Numbered from the stretch's first letter, positions 1 to 9,690 are shown. The stretch: 45,004 bases of DNA from Clostridium gallinarum (GCF_014836325.1 NZ_JACSQZ010000025.1:1-45004); one strand, 5' to 3'. The notes: a model not told the origin generated them from the letters alone. Numbers and translations are program-made.

Positions 1-74
<74 letters not shown>

Positions 75-87
75 TTTATATTTTAGG

Positions 88-137
88 GAACTTTATAAGA
101 GTAGATAAATTATCTATTGTTATAAAGTTCTTTTTTT
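88..137 (+). terminator. Rho-independent terminator of the tRNA unit
   Basis: A perfect 10-bp inverted repeat (GAACTTTATA at 88-97, TATAAAGTTC at 121-130) encloses a smaller repeat (TAGATA/TATCTA) and is followed by a run of seven T. It begins 14 bases after the tRNA CCA end. Confidence 0.8.
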
Positions 138-251
138 GCTTTGAATGATGTAATTATTTCGTAACCATTTTTTAACTTATTGTAAAGATTAATAAATATA
201 GATTTTATATAATTTTATTAAAGATAAGTAGTTAGGAAATGAGGCATTAAG

Positions 252-1181
252 ATGATAGCAAAAGAAGTAAAAAGAAGAATTAAAAAAATAAGAATGATAA
301 GAAAATCTATAATATTTATTATATCAATTATAGTAAGTATGACCATTATATTTCAATTTTTTGATAGATTAAATAAATGTAATGGAGAAGCCTATAAAAA
401 AGTAGAAGTTTTAACTAGTAATAATAAAGAAATAAATGAAAAAATAGAAGAAGATATATCTACCGTAGAAAATTCAGGATACATTAGATTAGAAGATGAT
501 ATAAATGCAGATGATGTCTCTGATATTTTACCTAAGACTATGTATAAATGGAACTTTTATCGAGAAGATAATAGAAAAATAGCTTATTTAACTTTTGATG
601 ATGGACCATCAAAACATAGTACTGATAAGATATTAGATATATTAAAAAAGAATAATATTAAGGCAACATTTTTTGTGTTAGGTTCATCTATAGAAAATAA
701 TAATAATTCATCTGAAATATTAAAGAGAATAGCAAAAGAAGGACATGCTATTGGAAGTCATGGATACTCGCATAATTATTCTAAGCTTTATCCAAATAGA
801 ATTGTTGATGTAAAAGCAGTTATAGAAGATTTTCAAAAGAATGATATGCTTTTAAAAGAGGTTTTAGGAAAAGATTTTTCAACAAGATTAATTAGGTTAC
901 CAGGAGGACATTCTAGTTGGAAGGGGACAGAAGCGTTAGATAATGTACTAAATGAGATGGGAATATGGCAAGTAGATTGGAATGCATTAAATGGAGATGC
1001 TGAGGGAATAGATTTTCCTAAGGATGTACTATTAGAGAATTTAAAAGAAACTGTTGGAGATAAAGATATTGCAATAATACTTATGCATGATACAGATAAT
1101 AAAAAGGGAACTGTGGAATATTTACAAAGTGCAATAGATTATTTAAAATCTCAAGGATTTGAATTTAGAACATTAAAATAG
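252..1181 (+). CDS. Membrane-anchored polysaccharide deacetylase (NodB domain)
   Basis: This is a carbohydrate esterase family 4 protein that would remove acetyl groups from a cell-surface or peptidoglycan polysaccharide. Residues about 19-37 form one N-terminal membrane segment, followed by a charged linker to about residue 105 and the NodB domain. All family motifs are visible: TFDDGPS (D116 as likely base, D117 as metal ligand), SHGYSH (metal ligands H170 and H174), RLPGG, DWNALNGD and a C-terminal LMHD carrying the second catalytic His. At 309 residues it has normal length for anchored clostridial members. The start ATG follows a modest GAGG-containing site. It appears monocistronic, with about 140 bases to the next gene. 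The substrate, and whether it acts on spore cortex (PdaA-like) or vegetative wall (PgdA-like), cannot be told from sequence. Confidence 0.88.
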   Translation: MIAKEVKRRIKKIRMIRKSIIFIISIIVSMTIIFQFFDRLNKCNGEAYKKVEVLTSNNKEINEKIEEDISTVENSGYIRLEDDINADDVSDILPKTMYKWNFYREDNRKIAYLTFDDGPSKHSTDKILDILKKNNIKATFFVLGSSIENNNNSSEILKRIAKEGHAIGSHGYSHNYSKLYPNRIVDVKAVIEDFQKNDMLLKEVLGKDFSTRLIRLPGGHSSWKGTEALDNVLNEMGIWQVDWNALNGDAEGIDFPKDVLLENLKETVGDKDIAIILMHDTDNKKGTVEYLQSAIDYLKSQGFEFRTLK

Positions 1182-1270
1182 TAAGATGTTAAATTTAATA
1201 TATTAGAAAAAATATAAACTAAATAGTTACTTTTTATGGTAAATTTAGCTTCTTATTTCTATATTTAGGG

Positions 1271-1276
1271 TATAAT
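1271..1276 (+). promoter_or_regulatory. Possible -10 element of the two-component/tldDE operon
   Basis: A perfect TATAAT lies 42 bases before the response-regulator start. No good -35 box is present at 16-18 bases, so this is a weak prediction. Confidence 0.35.
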
Positions 1277-1317
1277 TTAATTAGACATAATATAAAACTT
1301 AGTTAAGAGGTGAGTTA

Positions 1318-1998
1318 ATGAATAAAATTTTATTAGTAGAAGATGAAGAAAGCATAAGGGGATTCTTAAAAATAAATTTACAAAGAAATAATTTTAATGT
1401 TATAGAAGCATCCAGTGGAGAAGAAGGTATAGAATTAGCTAAAAAAGAGAGACCTAAAATAGCAATCTTAGATGTTATGTTACCAGGGATAGATGGATTT
1501 ATGGTATGTAGTAAATTAAGAAATGATTATCCTGAAATGGGAATTGTAATGCTTACAGCAAAAGGGCAGGATATGGATAAGATTATGGGATTAGAGTATG
1601 GAGCAGATGATTACATAATTAAGCCTTTTAATCCTATAGAAGTAGTTTTAAGAGTTAAAGCATTACTTAGAAGATTAGGAGAAGATGAAAAGGAAAAGCT
1701 AGAGCTAGGACCTTTTATAATAGATTTATATTCACAAAAAGTTTTGAAAAATAATATAGAAATAGATGTTACTCCAAAAGAATATTTACTTATGAAAATA
1801 TTCTTAGAAAATCCCAATAAAGCTTTTACTAGAGATGAACTTCTAGATTTAGTATGGGGAGAAAATTATTTTGGAGATGCAAAAATTATTGATGTAAATA
1901 TAAGAAGATTGAGAGCTAAAATTGAAGATAAACCTTCAAGGCCTGATTATATTGAAACTGTATGGGGGATAGGTTATAGGTGGAAAGCAAGGGATTAA
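1318..1998 (+). CDS. OmpR/PhoB-family response regulator
   Basis: This is a two-component transcription factor with a receiver domain (residues 1-115) and a winged-helix DNA-binding domain (about 130-224). Receiver landmarks are the acidic pair E8/D9, phospho-acceptor D52 in ILDVMLPG, T80 in MLTA and K102 in IIKPF. The C-terminal half carries the typical TPKEYLL and GYRWKA segments. Length is normal for the family. The start has a good site (AAGAGGTGA). Its 3' end overlaps the kinase gene by 19 bases, so the two are translationally coupled and presumably a cognate pair. The signal is unknown, although the co-transcribed lipoprotein gene is a candidate partner or target. Confidence 0.93.
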   Translation: MNKILLVEDEESIRGFLKINLQRNNFNVIEASSGEEGIELAKKERPKIAILDVMLPGIDGFMVCSKLRNDYPEMGIVMLTAKGQDMDKIMGLEYGADDYIIKPFNPIEVVLRVKALLRRLGEDEKEKLELGPFIIDLYSQKVLKNNIEIDVTPKEYLLMKIFLENPNKAFTRDELLDLVWGENYFGDAKIIDVNIRRLRAKIEDKPSRPDYIETVWGIGYRWKARD

Positions 1999-3383
1999 AA
2001 AGTATAAGAAATCAATTGTTAAGAGGAATTGTAATAATAATTTTCTCAACAGTAGTGGTATTAAATATATTATTAATGGTTTTTATTAGAAAGTATTATT
2101 ATGATAATATGGAAAATATATTGAAAAGTAGAATAGAAGTATCTATGAATTTTTATAATAAATATTTTTCTTCGCAAGAATTAATTGAAAATGTTTATGA
2201 TAATGTAGATGCATTTTGGAATGAAAATAATGCACAAGTAGAAATATTTGATGTAGATGGTAGCTTGCTTATGGATTCAATAGGTATAAAGGATGAGAAA
2301 CTTATAAATGCGCCAGATGTAAGTAAAGCATTAAAAGGAGAAGTTTCAAGGTGGGTAGGAAAAGTAAATTATTACGATAAAAAGGTTATGGCTGTATCAT
2401 ATCCACTAGAAATTGATGGTGAAATAATAGGAATAATGAGATTTATAACATCATTAGAGGAAATAGATGGAATTATAACGAATATAATGATTATATTTGT
2501 TAGCATATCAATTGGCGTACTATTAATAGGAGTTACATTAAGCATAATATTAGCAAACAGTATAATAAATCCAATTAAATATTTAAACAAAGTAGCTGAA
2601 AAAATGGGAAGTGGAAATTTAAGTGTTAGAAGTAAAATAGATAGTAAAAATGAAATAGGTCAATTATCAAATACATTAAATTTTATGGCTAATGAAATAT
2701 CAAGAAGAGAACAATTAAAAAATGAATTTATTTCTCAAGTTTCTCATGAATTAAGAACTCCACTAACAGCTATTAAAGGATGGACTATAACTCTAAATAA
2801 TGATGAAACAGATAAAGAAACCTTAAAACTAGGTTTTGATATTATAGAAAAAGAGACAGATAGGCTTTCATTAATGGTAGAAGAACTTTTAGATTTTTCA
2901 AGATTAATAAACGAGAATGTACGATTAGAGTTGAAAAAAATTAATATTGGAGATTTTCTAAAGCATATAGAATCATTTATGGCACCAAGAGCTAAAAAGG
3001 AGGGTATTAATTTAGAATTTATTACAAAGGATGATGTAAATATAAGTATAGATAGTAATAGATTAAAACAAGTTTTTATAAATTTAATAGATAATTCTTT
3101 AAAGTTTACTGAAGCTGGAGGAAATATCAAGTTTGAAACATTTATCTTAGATAAAAATATCAAGTTTATAATAGAAGATAATGGTTGTGGAATATCTGAG
3201 GAAGATTTACCAAGAGTAAAAGAAAAGTTTTTTAAAGGTAAAAATTCTAATTCTAAAAATGGAATAGGCTTATCAATATGTGATGAAATAATAAAGCTTC
3301 ATAATGGAGAATTTAATATTTATAGTAAGCTCGGAATAGGTACAAAAGTAGAGATTATTATTCCGTTAATAGAGGAGGAATAA
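1980..3383 (+). CDS. Membrane sensor histidine kinase (HAMP, HisKA, HATPase)
   Basis: This is the partner kinase of the preceding regulator. It starts at GTG inside the regulator gene; the frame is open from there and the first membrane helix begins soon after. Order of parts: TM1 (about 14-36), an extracytoplasmic sensor region of about 130 residues, TM2 (about 165-193), a HAMP linker, a HisKA dimerisation helix with phospho-acceptor H256 in SQVSHELRTP, then the ATPase domain with its N-box around NLIDNSLKF, DNGCG (400-404) and a final GIGLSI. At 467 residues it is typical of VanS/PhoR-like kinases. Only one base separates it from the next gene. The sensed stimulus is not evident. Confidence 0.92.
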   Translation: MESKGLKSIRNQLLRGIVIIIFSTVVVLNILLMVFIRKYYYDNMENILKSRIEVSMNFYNKYFSSQELIENVYDNVDAFWNENNAQVEIFDVDGSLLMDSIGIKDEKLINAPDVSKALKGEVSRWVGKVNYYDKKVMAVSYPLEIDGEIIGIMRFITSLEEIDGIITNIMIIFVSISIGVLLIGVTLSIILANSIINPIKYLNKVAEKMGSGNLSVRSKIDSKNEIGQLSNTLNFMANEISRREQLKNEFISQVSHELRTPLTAIKGWTITLNNDETDKETLKLGFDIIEKETDRLSLMVEELLDFSRLINENVRLELKKINIGDFLKHIESFMAPRAKKEGINLEFITKDDVNISIDSNRLKQVFINLIDNSLKFTEAGGNIKFETFILDKNIKFIIEDNGCGISEEDLPRVKEKFFKGKNSNSKNGIGLSICDEIIKLHNGEFNIYSKLGIGTKVEIIIPLIEEE

Positions 3384-3384
3384 T

Positions 3385-4866
3385 ATGAATATTATAAAAA
3401 GAATAGTATTCGTAATGGTTATTTTTATATTTACATTATCTATAGGTTGTAGTAAAGTAAATGGAAAAGATACTCAATCAATAAAAGCTCCAGATAATGA
3501 AAATTTAAGTATAAGAGGTACTTGGAAAATAGATGATATAAATATCTTAGATGATAAAATAGAAAATAAAGAAGAAACATTGTCTCTTAAGAACACTATA
3601 ATTAGCATATCTAATACTAAGATTTCAATTTTTAATAATATATATAGCAATCCTAGTTTTAAGCTTAAGGTAGTAAAAGATGAATATGTTTTATCATACG
3701 AATTAAATTTAAAAATAAGTGATATAGTTGAATCTAAAGAAACAGTAGATGTAATATCCTTAATTGATTCCAATAAGTTAATTGGTGAATTTATAGTATT
3801 AGATGAGAATAGTGGATATTTATTTTATTCTGGAATATTATTAAAGTTATCTAAAGAAGATATAAATCCAACAGAAGTTGATATGGCTAATAGTAAATTT
3901 GAAGCAGAAGTTTTAGTTGAAGATTATAATAGCGATGTTGGAGTCATGCTTGCTTTAAAGACACCTAGAACAAAAAATGAAGATGGGACATACACAAATG
4001 AGACTTATAGGACACTTTGGATATCCTTTAAAGATAATGAAATTCAAACAGTAATTCAAAAGGATAATATTATTTTTCCAAGATTAAATGGAATATGGAC
4101 AATTGAGAAACTGGTTGAAGAGAAGAATGACAAGCATATTGAATATTTTCTATCTAGACCTATTGATGGTAAATTAGATTCATATATAGTAGAAGATTCG
4201 AATGTAAGTATATATAAAAATATTAATTTTATTTCAAATGACTACATATCAATAGAAAAATATGAGGGAAATGAATTTAGTAATGAATTCTCTATATATC
4301 AGACAATTCCTATTGATAATATAAATTCTAAGCATGGGTTAAGTATAGAAGAAATATACTCAAATGAAGTAAATGAAAAGTATGAAAGAGATTTTAATGA
4401 GGCCTTTGAAAATTTAACAAAGGAAAATGCAGAAAAATCTATTAATATAGTTGATTTTACTAATTTTACCCTAAGAAGAGTTGAAGGAAAGTGGACATTA
4501 ATAGGATCAATACTTAAAAATGATGGTAATGAAGAAAATATTGACTATAAAATATCTATAAGTCCAAGTAAGAAAATATTAAATTATGATAGATTATTAA
4601 TTCCATGGAAGAATTTAAAGGGGAGATTTCCTTTTATAGATGATGCTTATACATCTCCTACAGGAAGGATTGCACTTATAATATTTGATAATAAACTTTT
4701 AATTTATGAAATGGAAGATAGAAATATAAAAGGTAGCCCATTATGTTATATAAATTTAAATCAAGATGAGAAAGTTATCATGTCAGAGTGGTCAAGTGGC
4801 TCTTACGTTGATACATGGTCAAAAGCTTTTAAAGATGGTATAGAAATAAATATGGAGGAGGATTAG
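3385..4866 (+). CDS. Lipoprotein of unknown function in the two-component operon
   Basis: I do not recognise a named family. The N-terminus is a lipoprotein signal (hydrophobic 8-20, lipobox LSIGC with Cys22), so the 493-residue protein should be anchored outside the membrane. Three segments begin with a similar G-x-W-x-(I/L) turn at about residues 45-49 (GTWKI), 236-240 (GIWTI) and 368-372 (GKWTL). This suggests three related beta-rich modules. The gene starts one base after the kinase stop with a GAGGAGG site, and tldD follows after three bases. It might be an accessory sensor or an output of the HK/RR pair; that is inference from position only. Confidence 0.75.
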   Translation: MNIIKRIVFVMVIFIFTLSIGCSKVNGKDTQSIKAPDNENLSIRGTWKIDDINILDDKIENKEETLSLKNTIISISNTKISIFNNIYSNPSFKLKVVKDEYVLSYELNLKISDIVESKETVDVISLIDSNKLIGEFIVLDENSGYLFYSGILLKLSKEDINPTEVDMANSKFEAEVLVEDYNSDVGVMLALKTPRTKNEDGTYTNETYRTLWISFKDNEIQTVIQKDNIIFPRLNGIWTIEKLVEEKNDKHIEYFLSRPIDGKLDSYIVEDSNVSIYKNINFISNDYISIEKYEGNEFSNEFSIYQTIPIDNINSKHGLSIEEIYSNEVNEKYERDFNEAFENLTKENAEKSINIVDFTNFTLRRVEGKWTLIGSILKNDGNEENIDYKISISPSKKILNYDRLLIPWKNLKGRFPFIDDAYTSPTGRIALIIFDNKLLIYEMEDRNIKGSPLCYINLNQDEKVIMSEWSSGSYVDTWSKAFKDGIEINMEED

Positions 4867-4869
4867 ATT

Positions 4870-6249
4870 ATGTTGAAAAAAGATATATTATCTAGCGTTT
4901 TAGCTAGATGTCTAATAACTGGTGGAGATTTTGCAGAAATATTTGAAGAAGATACTATAGATACTTCTATAGGTATTTTAAATGGAAAGGTTGAAAATTC
5001 TATATCCGGAAGAACTCATGGTATAGGAATTAGAATTTTTAAAGGATTTAAAAGTGTATATGCTTACACTAATAATACTAGCTTAGCTTCTTTATTAGAT
5101 ACAGCAGAAAAAGCTGCGTTAGCTCTTGGAGAATTAAAAGAGGATATAAGTATAGTTCTAAATAGAAGAGAAGTATTTAATAATAATAAGATTATATATG
5201 TTCCATCTTCAATTTCAATAGATAAGAAAATTGAAGTAATGAAGAGAGGATATAAAGCAGCAAAGGAATATCATGATGAAATTTCTCAAGTATCTGTTGG
5301 ATATTTAGATAAGGAACAAAATATATTAATAGCTAATACTGAAGGTTTACTAACTGAAGATAGAAGAATTAGAACAAGATTATCAATAAGTTCTGTTGCA
5401 TCAGCTAATGGTGAAAATCAAACAGGTTTTGAGGGACCAGGAGCTCATAAGGGATTTGAATTATTTGATGATATAGATCCTGAATATTATGGAAGAGAAG
5501 CATCAAGAGTAGCTCATACAATGTTACATGCAAAGACTTGCCCAGCAGGAAAAATGCCAGTTGCTATTGATAATGGATTTGGAGGAGTTATTTTCCATGA
5601 GGCTTGTGGCCATTCATTAGAAGCTACTGCTGTTGCAAAGGGAAATTCAGTATTTACTAATATGCTAGGAAAGCAAATAGCATCAACAAAGGTTACAGCT
5701 ATAGATGATGGAACTATTCCTAATGCTTGGGGTTCATTAAATATAGATGATGAAGGTAATAAAACTAGAAAAAATGTATTAATTGAAAATGGAATATTAA
5801 AAGGATACTTAATAGATAAATTAAATGGTAGAAGAATGGGCATGGAAGCAACAGGAAGCTCAAGAAGACAAAATTATAAATATGCTCCTACATCAAGAAT
5901 GACGAACACTTATATTGCAGCAGGAAATGATGATGAGGCAGAAATAATAAAGTCAATTTCAGATGGATTATATGCAAAGAAAATGGGTGGTGGTTCAGTA
6001 AACCCAGTAACAGGAGAATTTAACTTTGCAGTATCTGAAGGATATATAGTAAGAAATGGTGAAATACAAGAGCCTGTAAGAGGAGCAAGTCTTATAGGTA
6101 AAGGTAGCGAAGTATTAATGAATATAGATATGGTTGGAAAAAATTTAGAACAAGGACAAGGAATGTGTGGTTCTATATCAGGAAGTATTCCAACTAACGT
6201 AGGTCAGCCTATGATAAGAGTAAAAGAAATTACAGTAGGTGGAAGATAA
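4870..6249 (+). CDS. tldD: TldD metalloprotease subunit
   Basis: TldD forms a heterodimeric protease with TldE/PmbA. In E. coli the pair unfolds and cleaves peptides such as microcin B17 precursor and the CcdA antitoxin. The metal-binding HExxxH motif is present as HEACGH at residues 243-248 (FHEACGHSLEA). The glycine-rich C-terminal region (GGGSVNP, GNDDEAE, SGSIPTNVGQP) is typical. Length (459 residues) matches the family. The start follows a strong GGAGGAGG site. tldE begins 13 bases after the stop, so the two subunits are co-expressed. The natural substrate here is unknown; no RiPP precursor or toxin-antitoxin pair is seen nearby. Confidence 0.95.
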   Translation: MLKKDILSSVLARCLITGGDFAEIFEEDTIDTSIGILNGKVENSISGRTHGIGIRIFKGFKSVYAYTNNTSLASLLDTAEKAALALGELKEDISIVLNRREVFNNNKIIYVPSSISIDKKIEVMKRGYKAAKEYHDEISQVSVGYLDKEQNILIANTEGLLTEDRRIRTRLSISSVASANGENQTGFEGPGAHKGFELFDDIDPEYYGREASRVAHTMLHAKTCPAGKMPVAIDNGFGGVIFHEACGHSLEATAVAKGNSVFTNMLGKQIASTKVTAIDDGTIPNAWGSLNIDDEGNKTRKNVLIENGILKGYLIDKLNGRRMGMEATGSSRRQNYKYAPTSRMTNTYIAAGNDDEAEIIKSISDGLYAKKMGGGSVNPVTGEFNFAVSEGYIVRNGEIQEPVRGASLIGKGSEVLMNIDMVGKNLEQGQGMCGSISGSIPTNVGQPMIRVKEITVGGR

Positions 6250-6262
6250 GGGGGGAAGAAAA

Positions 6263-7606
6263 GTGGAATTAAAAGAATTTATAAATAAGTTATTTGAAGA
6301 AGCTAAGTTAAATGGATTTGATGAATATGAAGTTTATTATGTAGATAGAGAAAGTTTAAGTATAAATGTTTATAATGAAGAGGTAGAAAAATATAATTTA
6401 ACTACATCTTATGGATTATCCTTTAGAGGAAAAATAAATGGAAAAATAGGTTATTCATATACTGAAATATTAGATGAAGATGCTATAAAAATGTTAGTTA
6501 GAAATTCTAAGCAAAGTGCATTAGCAATTGAAAATGATGATGTTCAGTTTATTTATGAAGGTGATAAAGATTATGTAGAAGTAAATTCTTATTATAAGGA
6601 TTTAGAAAACATTCCAGCAGATAAACTTATAGAGTTAGCATTAAGTATGGAAAAGGAATCTAAAGAATTAGATTCTAGAGTTTCTAGCTTTGGAGGTTGT
6701 GGAATAGGATACAATAAATCTAAATATGGAATTATTAATTCTAAGGGATTAAATTTAGAAAATAAATCTAACTTACTAAGTGCATATGTAGTTCCGATTA
6801 TAAAAGAGGGAGAAAATATGCATGATGGTATGGGATATGCAATTGCAAAATCTTTAGATGAAGTAAATCCTAAGAAATTAGCTGAAGATGGAATAAATGA
6901 AGCTATATCAAGAATAGGTGGTAAATCAATTCCTTCTGGTAAGTATAAAACTATAATAAATAACGAAGCTATGGTATCATTATTATCAACATTTGCTGGA
7001 GTATTTAGTGGGGATGCAGCTCAAAAGGGATTAAGCTTACTAAAAGATAAAGAGGGCGAAATAATAGCAAGTAATAAAGTAACACTATTAGATGATCCAC
7101 ATTTAGAAGATGGATTAGGATCAGTATCTTTTGATGATGAAGGGGTAGCTACTAAAAAGAAGAATATAATCCACGAAGGAAAGTTAATCACATTACTTCA
7201 TAATTTAAAAACAGCATATAAAGGAAATACAAAATCAACAGGAAATGGATTTAAAGCTTCATATGCTTCTTCAGTAGGAGTTTCTCCAACAAACTTTTAT
7301 ATTCAAAAAGGAAGTAAATCCTTTGATGAATTATTAGAAGAGGTAGGGGAAGGATTATTAATTACTGAATTTGCAGGACTTCACTCTGGGGCAAATTCTA
7401 TAACAGGAGATTTTTCTTTAGCAACAAAAGGTTTTTATATTAAAGATGGTAAGAAAGATTTCCCTGTGGAACAAATAACAGTAGCTGGAAACTTCTTTGA
7501 TTTATTAAAAAATATTGTAGAAGTTGGATCTGACTTAAAATTCCCAATGAGTAGTGTAGGAAGCCCATCAATAAGAGTTGAAGGCTTAAGTATAGCAGGA
7601 AAATAG
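6263..7606 (+). CDS. pmbA: TldE/PmbA subunit of the TldD/E protease
   Basis: This non-catalytic partner of TldD shares its fold but lacks the HExxxH motif, as expected for TldE. Recognisable segments are SSFGGCGIGYN, NSTGNG-like KSTGNGFKAS and a C-terminal GLHSGANSITGDFS. The frame is open from a GTG at 6239, but the GTG at 6263 is chosen because AAGGGGGGAAG lies just before it and it does not overlap tldD. That gives 447 residues. It is the last gene of the five-gene run and is followed at once by a strong terminator. Confidence 0.93.
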   Translation: MELKEFINKLFEEAKLNGFDEYEVYYVDRESLSINVYNEEVEKYNLTTSYGLSFRGKINGKIGYSYTEILDEDAIKMLVRNSKQSALAIENDDVQFIYEGDKDYVEVNSYYKDLENIPADKLIELALSMEKESKELDSRVSSFGGCGIGYNKSKYGIINSKGLNLENKSNLLSAYVVPIIKEGENMHDGMGYAIAKSLDEVNPKKLAEDGINEAISRIGGKSIPSGKYKTIINNEAMVSLLSTFAGVFSGDAAQKGLSLLKDKEGEIIASNKVTLLDDPHLEDGLGSVSFDDEGVATKKKNIIHEGKLITLLHNLKTAYKGNTKSTGNGFKASYASSVGVSPTNFYIQKGSKSFDELLEEVGEGLLITEFAGLHSGANSITGDFSLATKGFYIKDGKKDFPVEQITVAGNFFDLLKNIVEVGSDLKFPMSSVGSPSIRVEGLSIAGK

Positions 7607-7624
7607 TTTAAACTTAAATATAAA

Positions 7625-7668
7625 AAAGAAGAAATTCACGTAATGTTGAATTTCTTCTTTTTCTTTTA
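7625..7668 (+). terminator. Terminator of the RR-HK-lipoprotein-tldD-tldE operon
   Basis: A perfect 14-bp stem (AAAGAAGAAATTCA at 7625-7638 with TGAATTTCTTCTTT at 7647-7660) is followed by TTCTTTT. It lies 18 bases after the tldE stop. Confidence 0.85.
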
Positions 7669-7687
7669 TAATTTCCTTCAGTTTGCA

Positions 7688-7759
7688 AAGAGATAAACAT
7701 TGTATGACAGTGACTTGGAGCATATGCGACTGAACAAGAAATATAATGTTTATCTCTTT
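7688..7759. repeat. 15-bp inverted repeat with a 42-base loop overlapping the ltaS stop codon
   Basis: AAAGAGATAAACATT (7688-7702) is exactly complementary to AATGTTTATCTCTTT (7745-7759). The 42-base loop is visibly richer in G and C than its surroundings and contains GAGCATATGCGACTG. The right arm contains the ltaS stop codon (7750-7752). No T-run follows on the minus strand, so it does not look like an ordinary terminator. It could be a dispersed palindromic element, an mRNA-end stability structure or a small RNA. Confidence 0.6.
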
Positions 7760-9615
7760 AAAATAGCATTATCTGCTCTTATCATTTTATCTGAAAGTTC
7801 TACAATACTTTTATATAATTCTTTTTCTTCATCTGTAAGATTTTCACCTACAACATCAAGGTTAGTAAGAACAGCAAAGGATTTATTTGTATTTAATAAG
7901 TTTCTTCCTAAAGCAGTATTTAAATATTTGTCATTATCTACTCCCATAAGGTATAAAAGTGTTGGCATAATATCTACTTGTCCACCTATTGTTTCAAAAG
8001 TCTTGCTTTGAGCCATATCTTTTGACCAAATAATAAATGGTATTGTATGATTACCATTATCTAAGTACCAATCTTCTTTATTAGATAATTTTTCAATTGA
8101 GCTATTGTAGTATTTATGAACACCTGTATGATCTCCTTCTATTACAACTACAGTATTATCTAATAAACCTTCTGCATCTAACTGCTCAAGGAATTTACCA
8201 ATTTGAGTATCTGTGTATTTTATACTTTCAAAGTAACCACCTAGTTCATTTTTATCCAATTCATCCTCTAAGTTTAGAACTCTTTTTTCTTCTGGTAAAT
8301 CGAAAGGTCCATGACTTGTTAATGTTACAGTAAATGCATAAAAAGGTTCTTGTAATTCTTTAAGCATAGGAACTACTTGTCTAAAATAACTTTCATCAGA
8401 TATTCCAAGACCTATTTCTTCATCAACATCAAAGGAATAATAATCAACAAATTTATTAAATCCTATTCCTTTAAGACCATTAACATAGTTCCAGAAGGAT
8501 CCTTTATCAGGATGAATAGCAATAGTATCATAATTCATTTCCTCTAAAAGATTAGGTAAAGAATTATATTTAGCTGATGGGTATCTAAAGAAAGTACTAC
8601 CCCTTCTTAATGGAAACATTGATGTATTTATCATTAAATCTGAATCGGAACTTGTACCTTCATTTACTTGTTCATAAATATTAGGGAAGTAAAGGCCTGT
8701 ATTTACTAATTCATTTAAAACTGGTGTTATTTTTTGTCCATTAACTTCCTTATCAATAATAAAGCTTTCTAATGATTCAACTTGAATAACTAAAAGATTT
8801 TTTCCTTCTAGCATTCCTGCATATTCATTATCAGGTAAGTTTTCCTTTTGCTCAAAAAATTCATTTATTTTAGTAGTATCTTCCTCTGTAAGTTCATAAG
8901 GCATAGAATCTTTATAAACATTGTAGATATCGAATATATGATATCCTATTGGAGAAAAATATCTAGCTGTATTTGTTGGATCATAATTTGAAAAAATATA
9001 ACCATTTTTGACATCTTCATTTTTTAAAATATGTAAATTAAAAGGAACATAAGCTAAAAATACTATGCTCGATATAAATATTAATAAGAAGCTTATAGGA
9101 GCTCTTCTTTTCACTTTTGAATAAGATTTTCTAGTAAAGAATACAAATAAACCTAAAATTATAAAATCTATTATTAATAGAAAATCTGTAGAGCTAAACA
9201 TTGATGATATTGTTCCTCCCATATTATCAAGGTTAGCTGTTTGAGTTAATAATAATGCTGATGGCATAGTTAAGAAACCTCTAAAGTATCCTAAATCTAA
9301 AAGTATTAATGCCGTAGCTATTATGTCAATTATAAATAAATAAATAACTCTTCCTTTACCTTTAAATAATAGTGAAAAGCTAAGAATCACTAATATAAAA
9401 GCATAATAATAATTTATAAAAGGTTTTGCTGAATCAAGGCCAAGAGAAAAGTTAAAGCTGTATGGATCTTTATTAACAACATAACCTTGGAACATAATAC
9501 ATTTCAGTACTATAGCGATAAATGGAATTAAGAATAACACAGCTCGCATTACACCATCAAAGCTAGTTATATTATGTAATTTTTCTTTTAGTCTATTTAA
9601 AAACTTGTCCAACAT
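7750..9615 (-). CDS. ltaS: Lipoteichoic acid synthase family protein (LtaS-type, sulfatase fold)
   Basis: LtaS polymerises glycerol phosphate from phosphatidylglycerol on the outer membrane face. The N-terminal 190 or so residues contain five hydrophobic segments, followed by an extracellular sulfatase-type domain. Visible active-site pieces are VIQVESLESF (metal-ligand Glu), NEGTSSDSD (nucleophile Thr, about residue 321), HPDKGSFWN, LTSHGPF and EGDHTGVH. At 621 residues the length is typical. The frame opens at a GTG (9624), but ATG at 9615 is preferred because GGTGA sits five bases upstream of it and nothing similar precedes the GTG. It stands alone, convergent with tldDE and divergent from the FAD oxidoreductase. 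It could be a paralogue acting on a modified polymer. Confidence 0.9.
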   Translation of the reverse strand: MLDKFLNRLKEKLHNITSFDGVMRAVLFLIPFIAIVLKCIMFQGYVVNKDPYSFNFSLGLDSAKPFINYYYAFILVILSFSLLFKGKGRVIYLFIIDIIATALILLDLGYFRGFLTMPSALLLTQTANLDNMGGTISSMFSSTDFLLIIDFIILGLFVFFTRKSYSKVKRRAPISFLLIFISSIVFLAYVPFNLHILKNEDVKNGYIFSNYDPTNTARYFSPIGYHIFDIYNVYKDSMPYELTEEDTTKINEFFEQKENLPDNEYAGMLEGKNLLVIQVESLESFIIDKEVNGQKITPVLNELVNTGLYFPNIYEQVNEGTSSDSDLMINTSMFPLRRGSTFFRYPSAKYNSLPNLLEEMNYDTIAIHPDKGSFWNYVNGLKGIGFNKFVDYYSFDVDEEIGLGISDESYFRQVVPMLKELQEPFYAFTVTLTSHGPFDLPEEKRVLNLEDELDKNELGGYFESIKYTDTQIGKFLEQLDAEGLLDNTVVVIEGDHTGVHKYYNSSIEKLSNKEDWYLDNGNHTIPFIIWSKDMAQSKTFETIGGQVDIMPTLLYLMGVDNDKYLNTALGRNLLNTNKSFAVLTNLDVVGENLTDEEKELYKSIVELSDKMIRADNAILKR

Positions 9616-9690
9616 ACATTTCACCGTATATAACGCACTTAATTTTAAAAGGGCATTATATTTCCTTTCTTTAAATATTGAAACAATTAA

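Noticed and set aside
6239..6262. Upstream GTG start of tldE
   Set aside because: It lies inside the tldD coding sequence without a ribosome site, whereas the GTG at 6263 is preceded by AAGGGGGG.
8097..8333. Plus-strand open frame inside the LtaS-type gene
   Set aside because: It is antisense to a well-supported gene, has no ribosome site and an unnatural composition.
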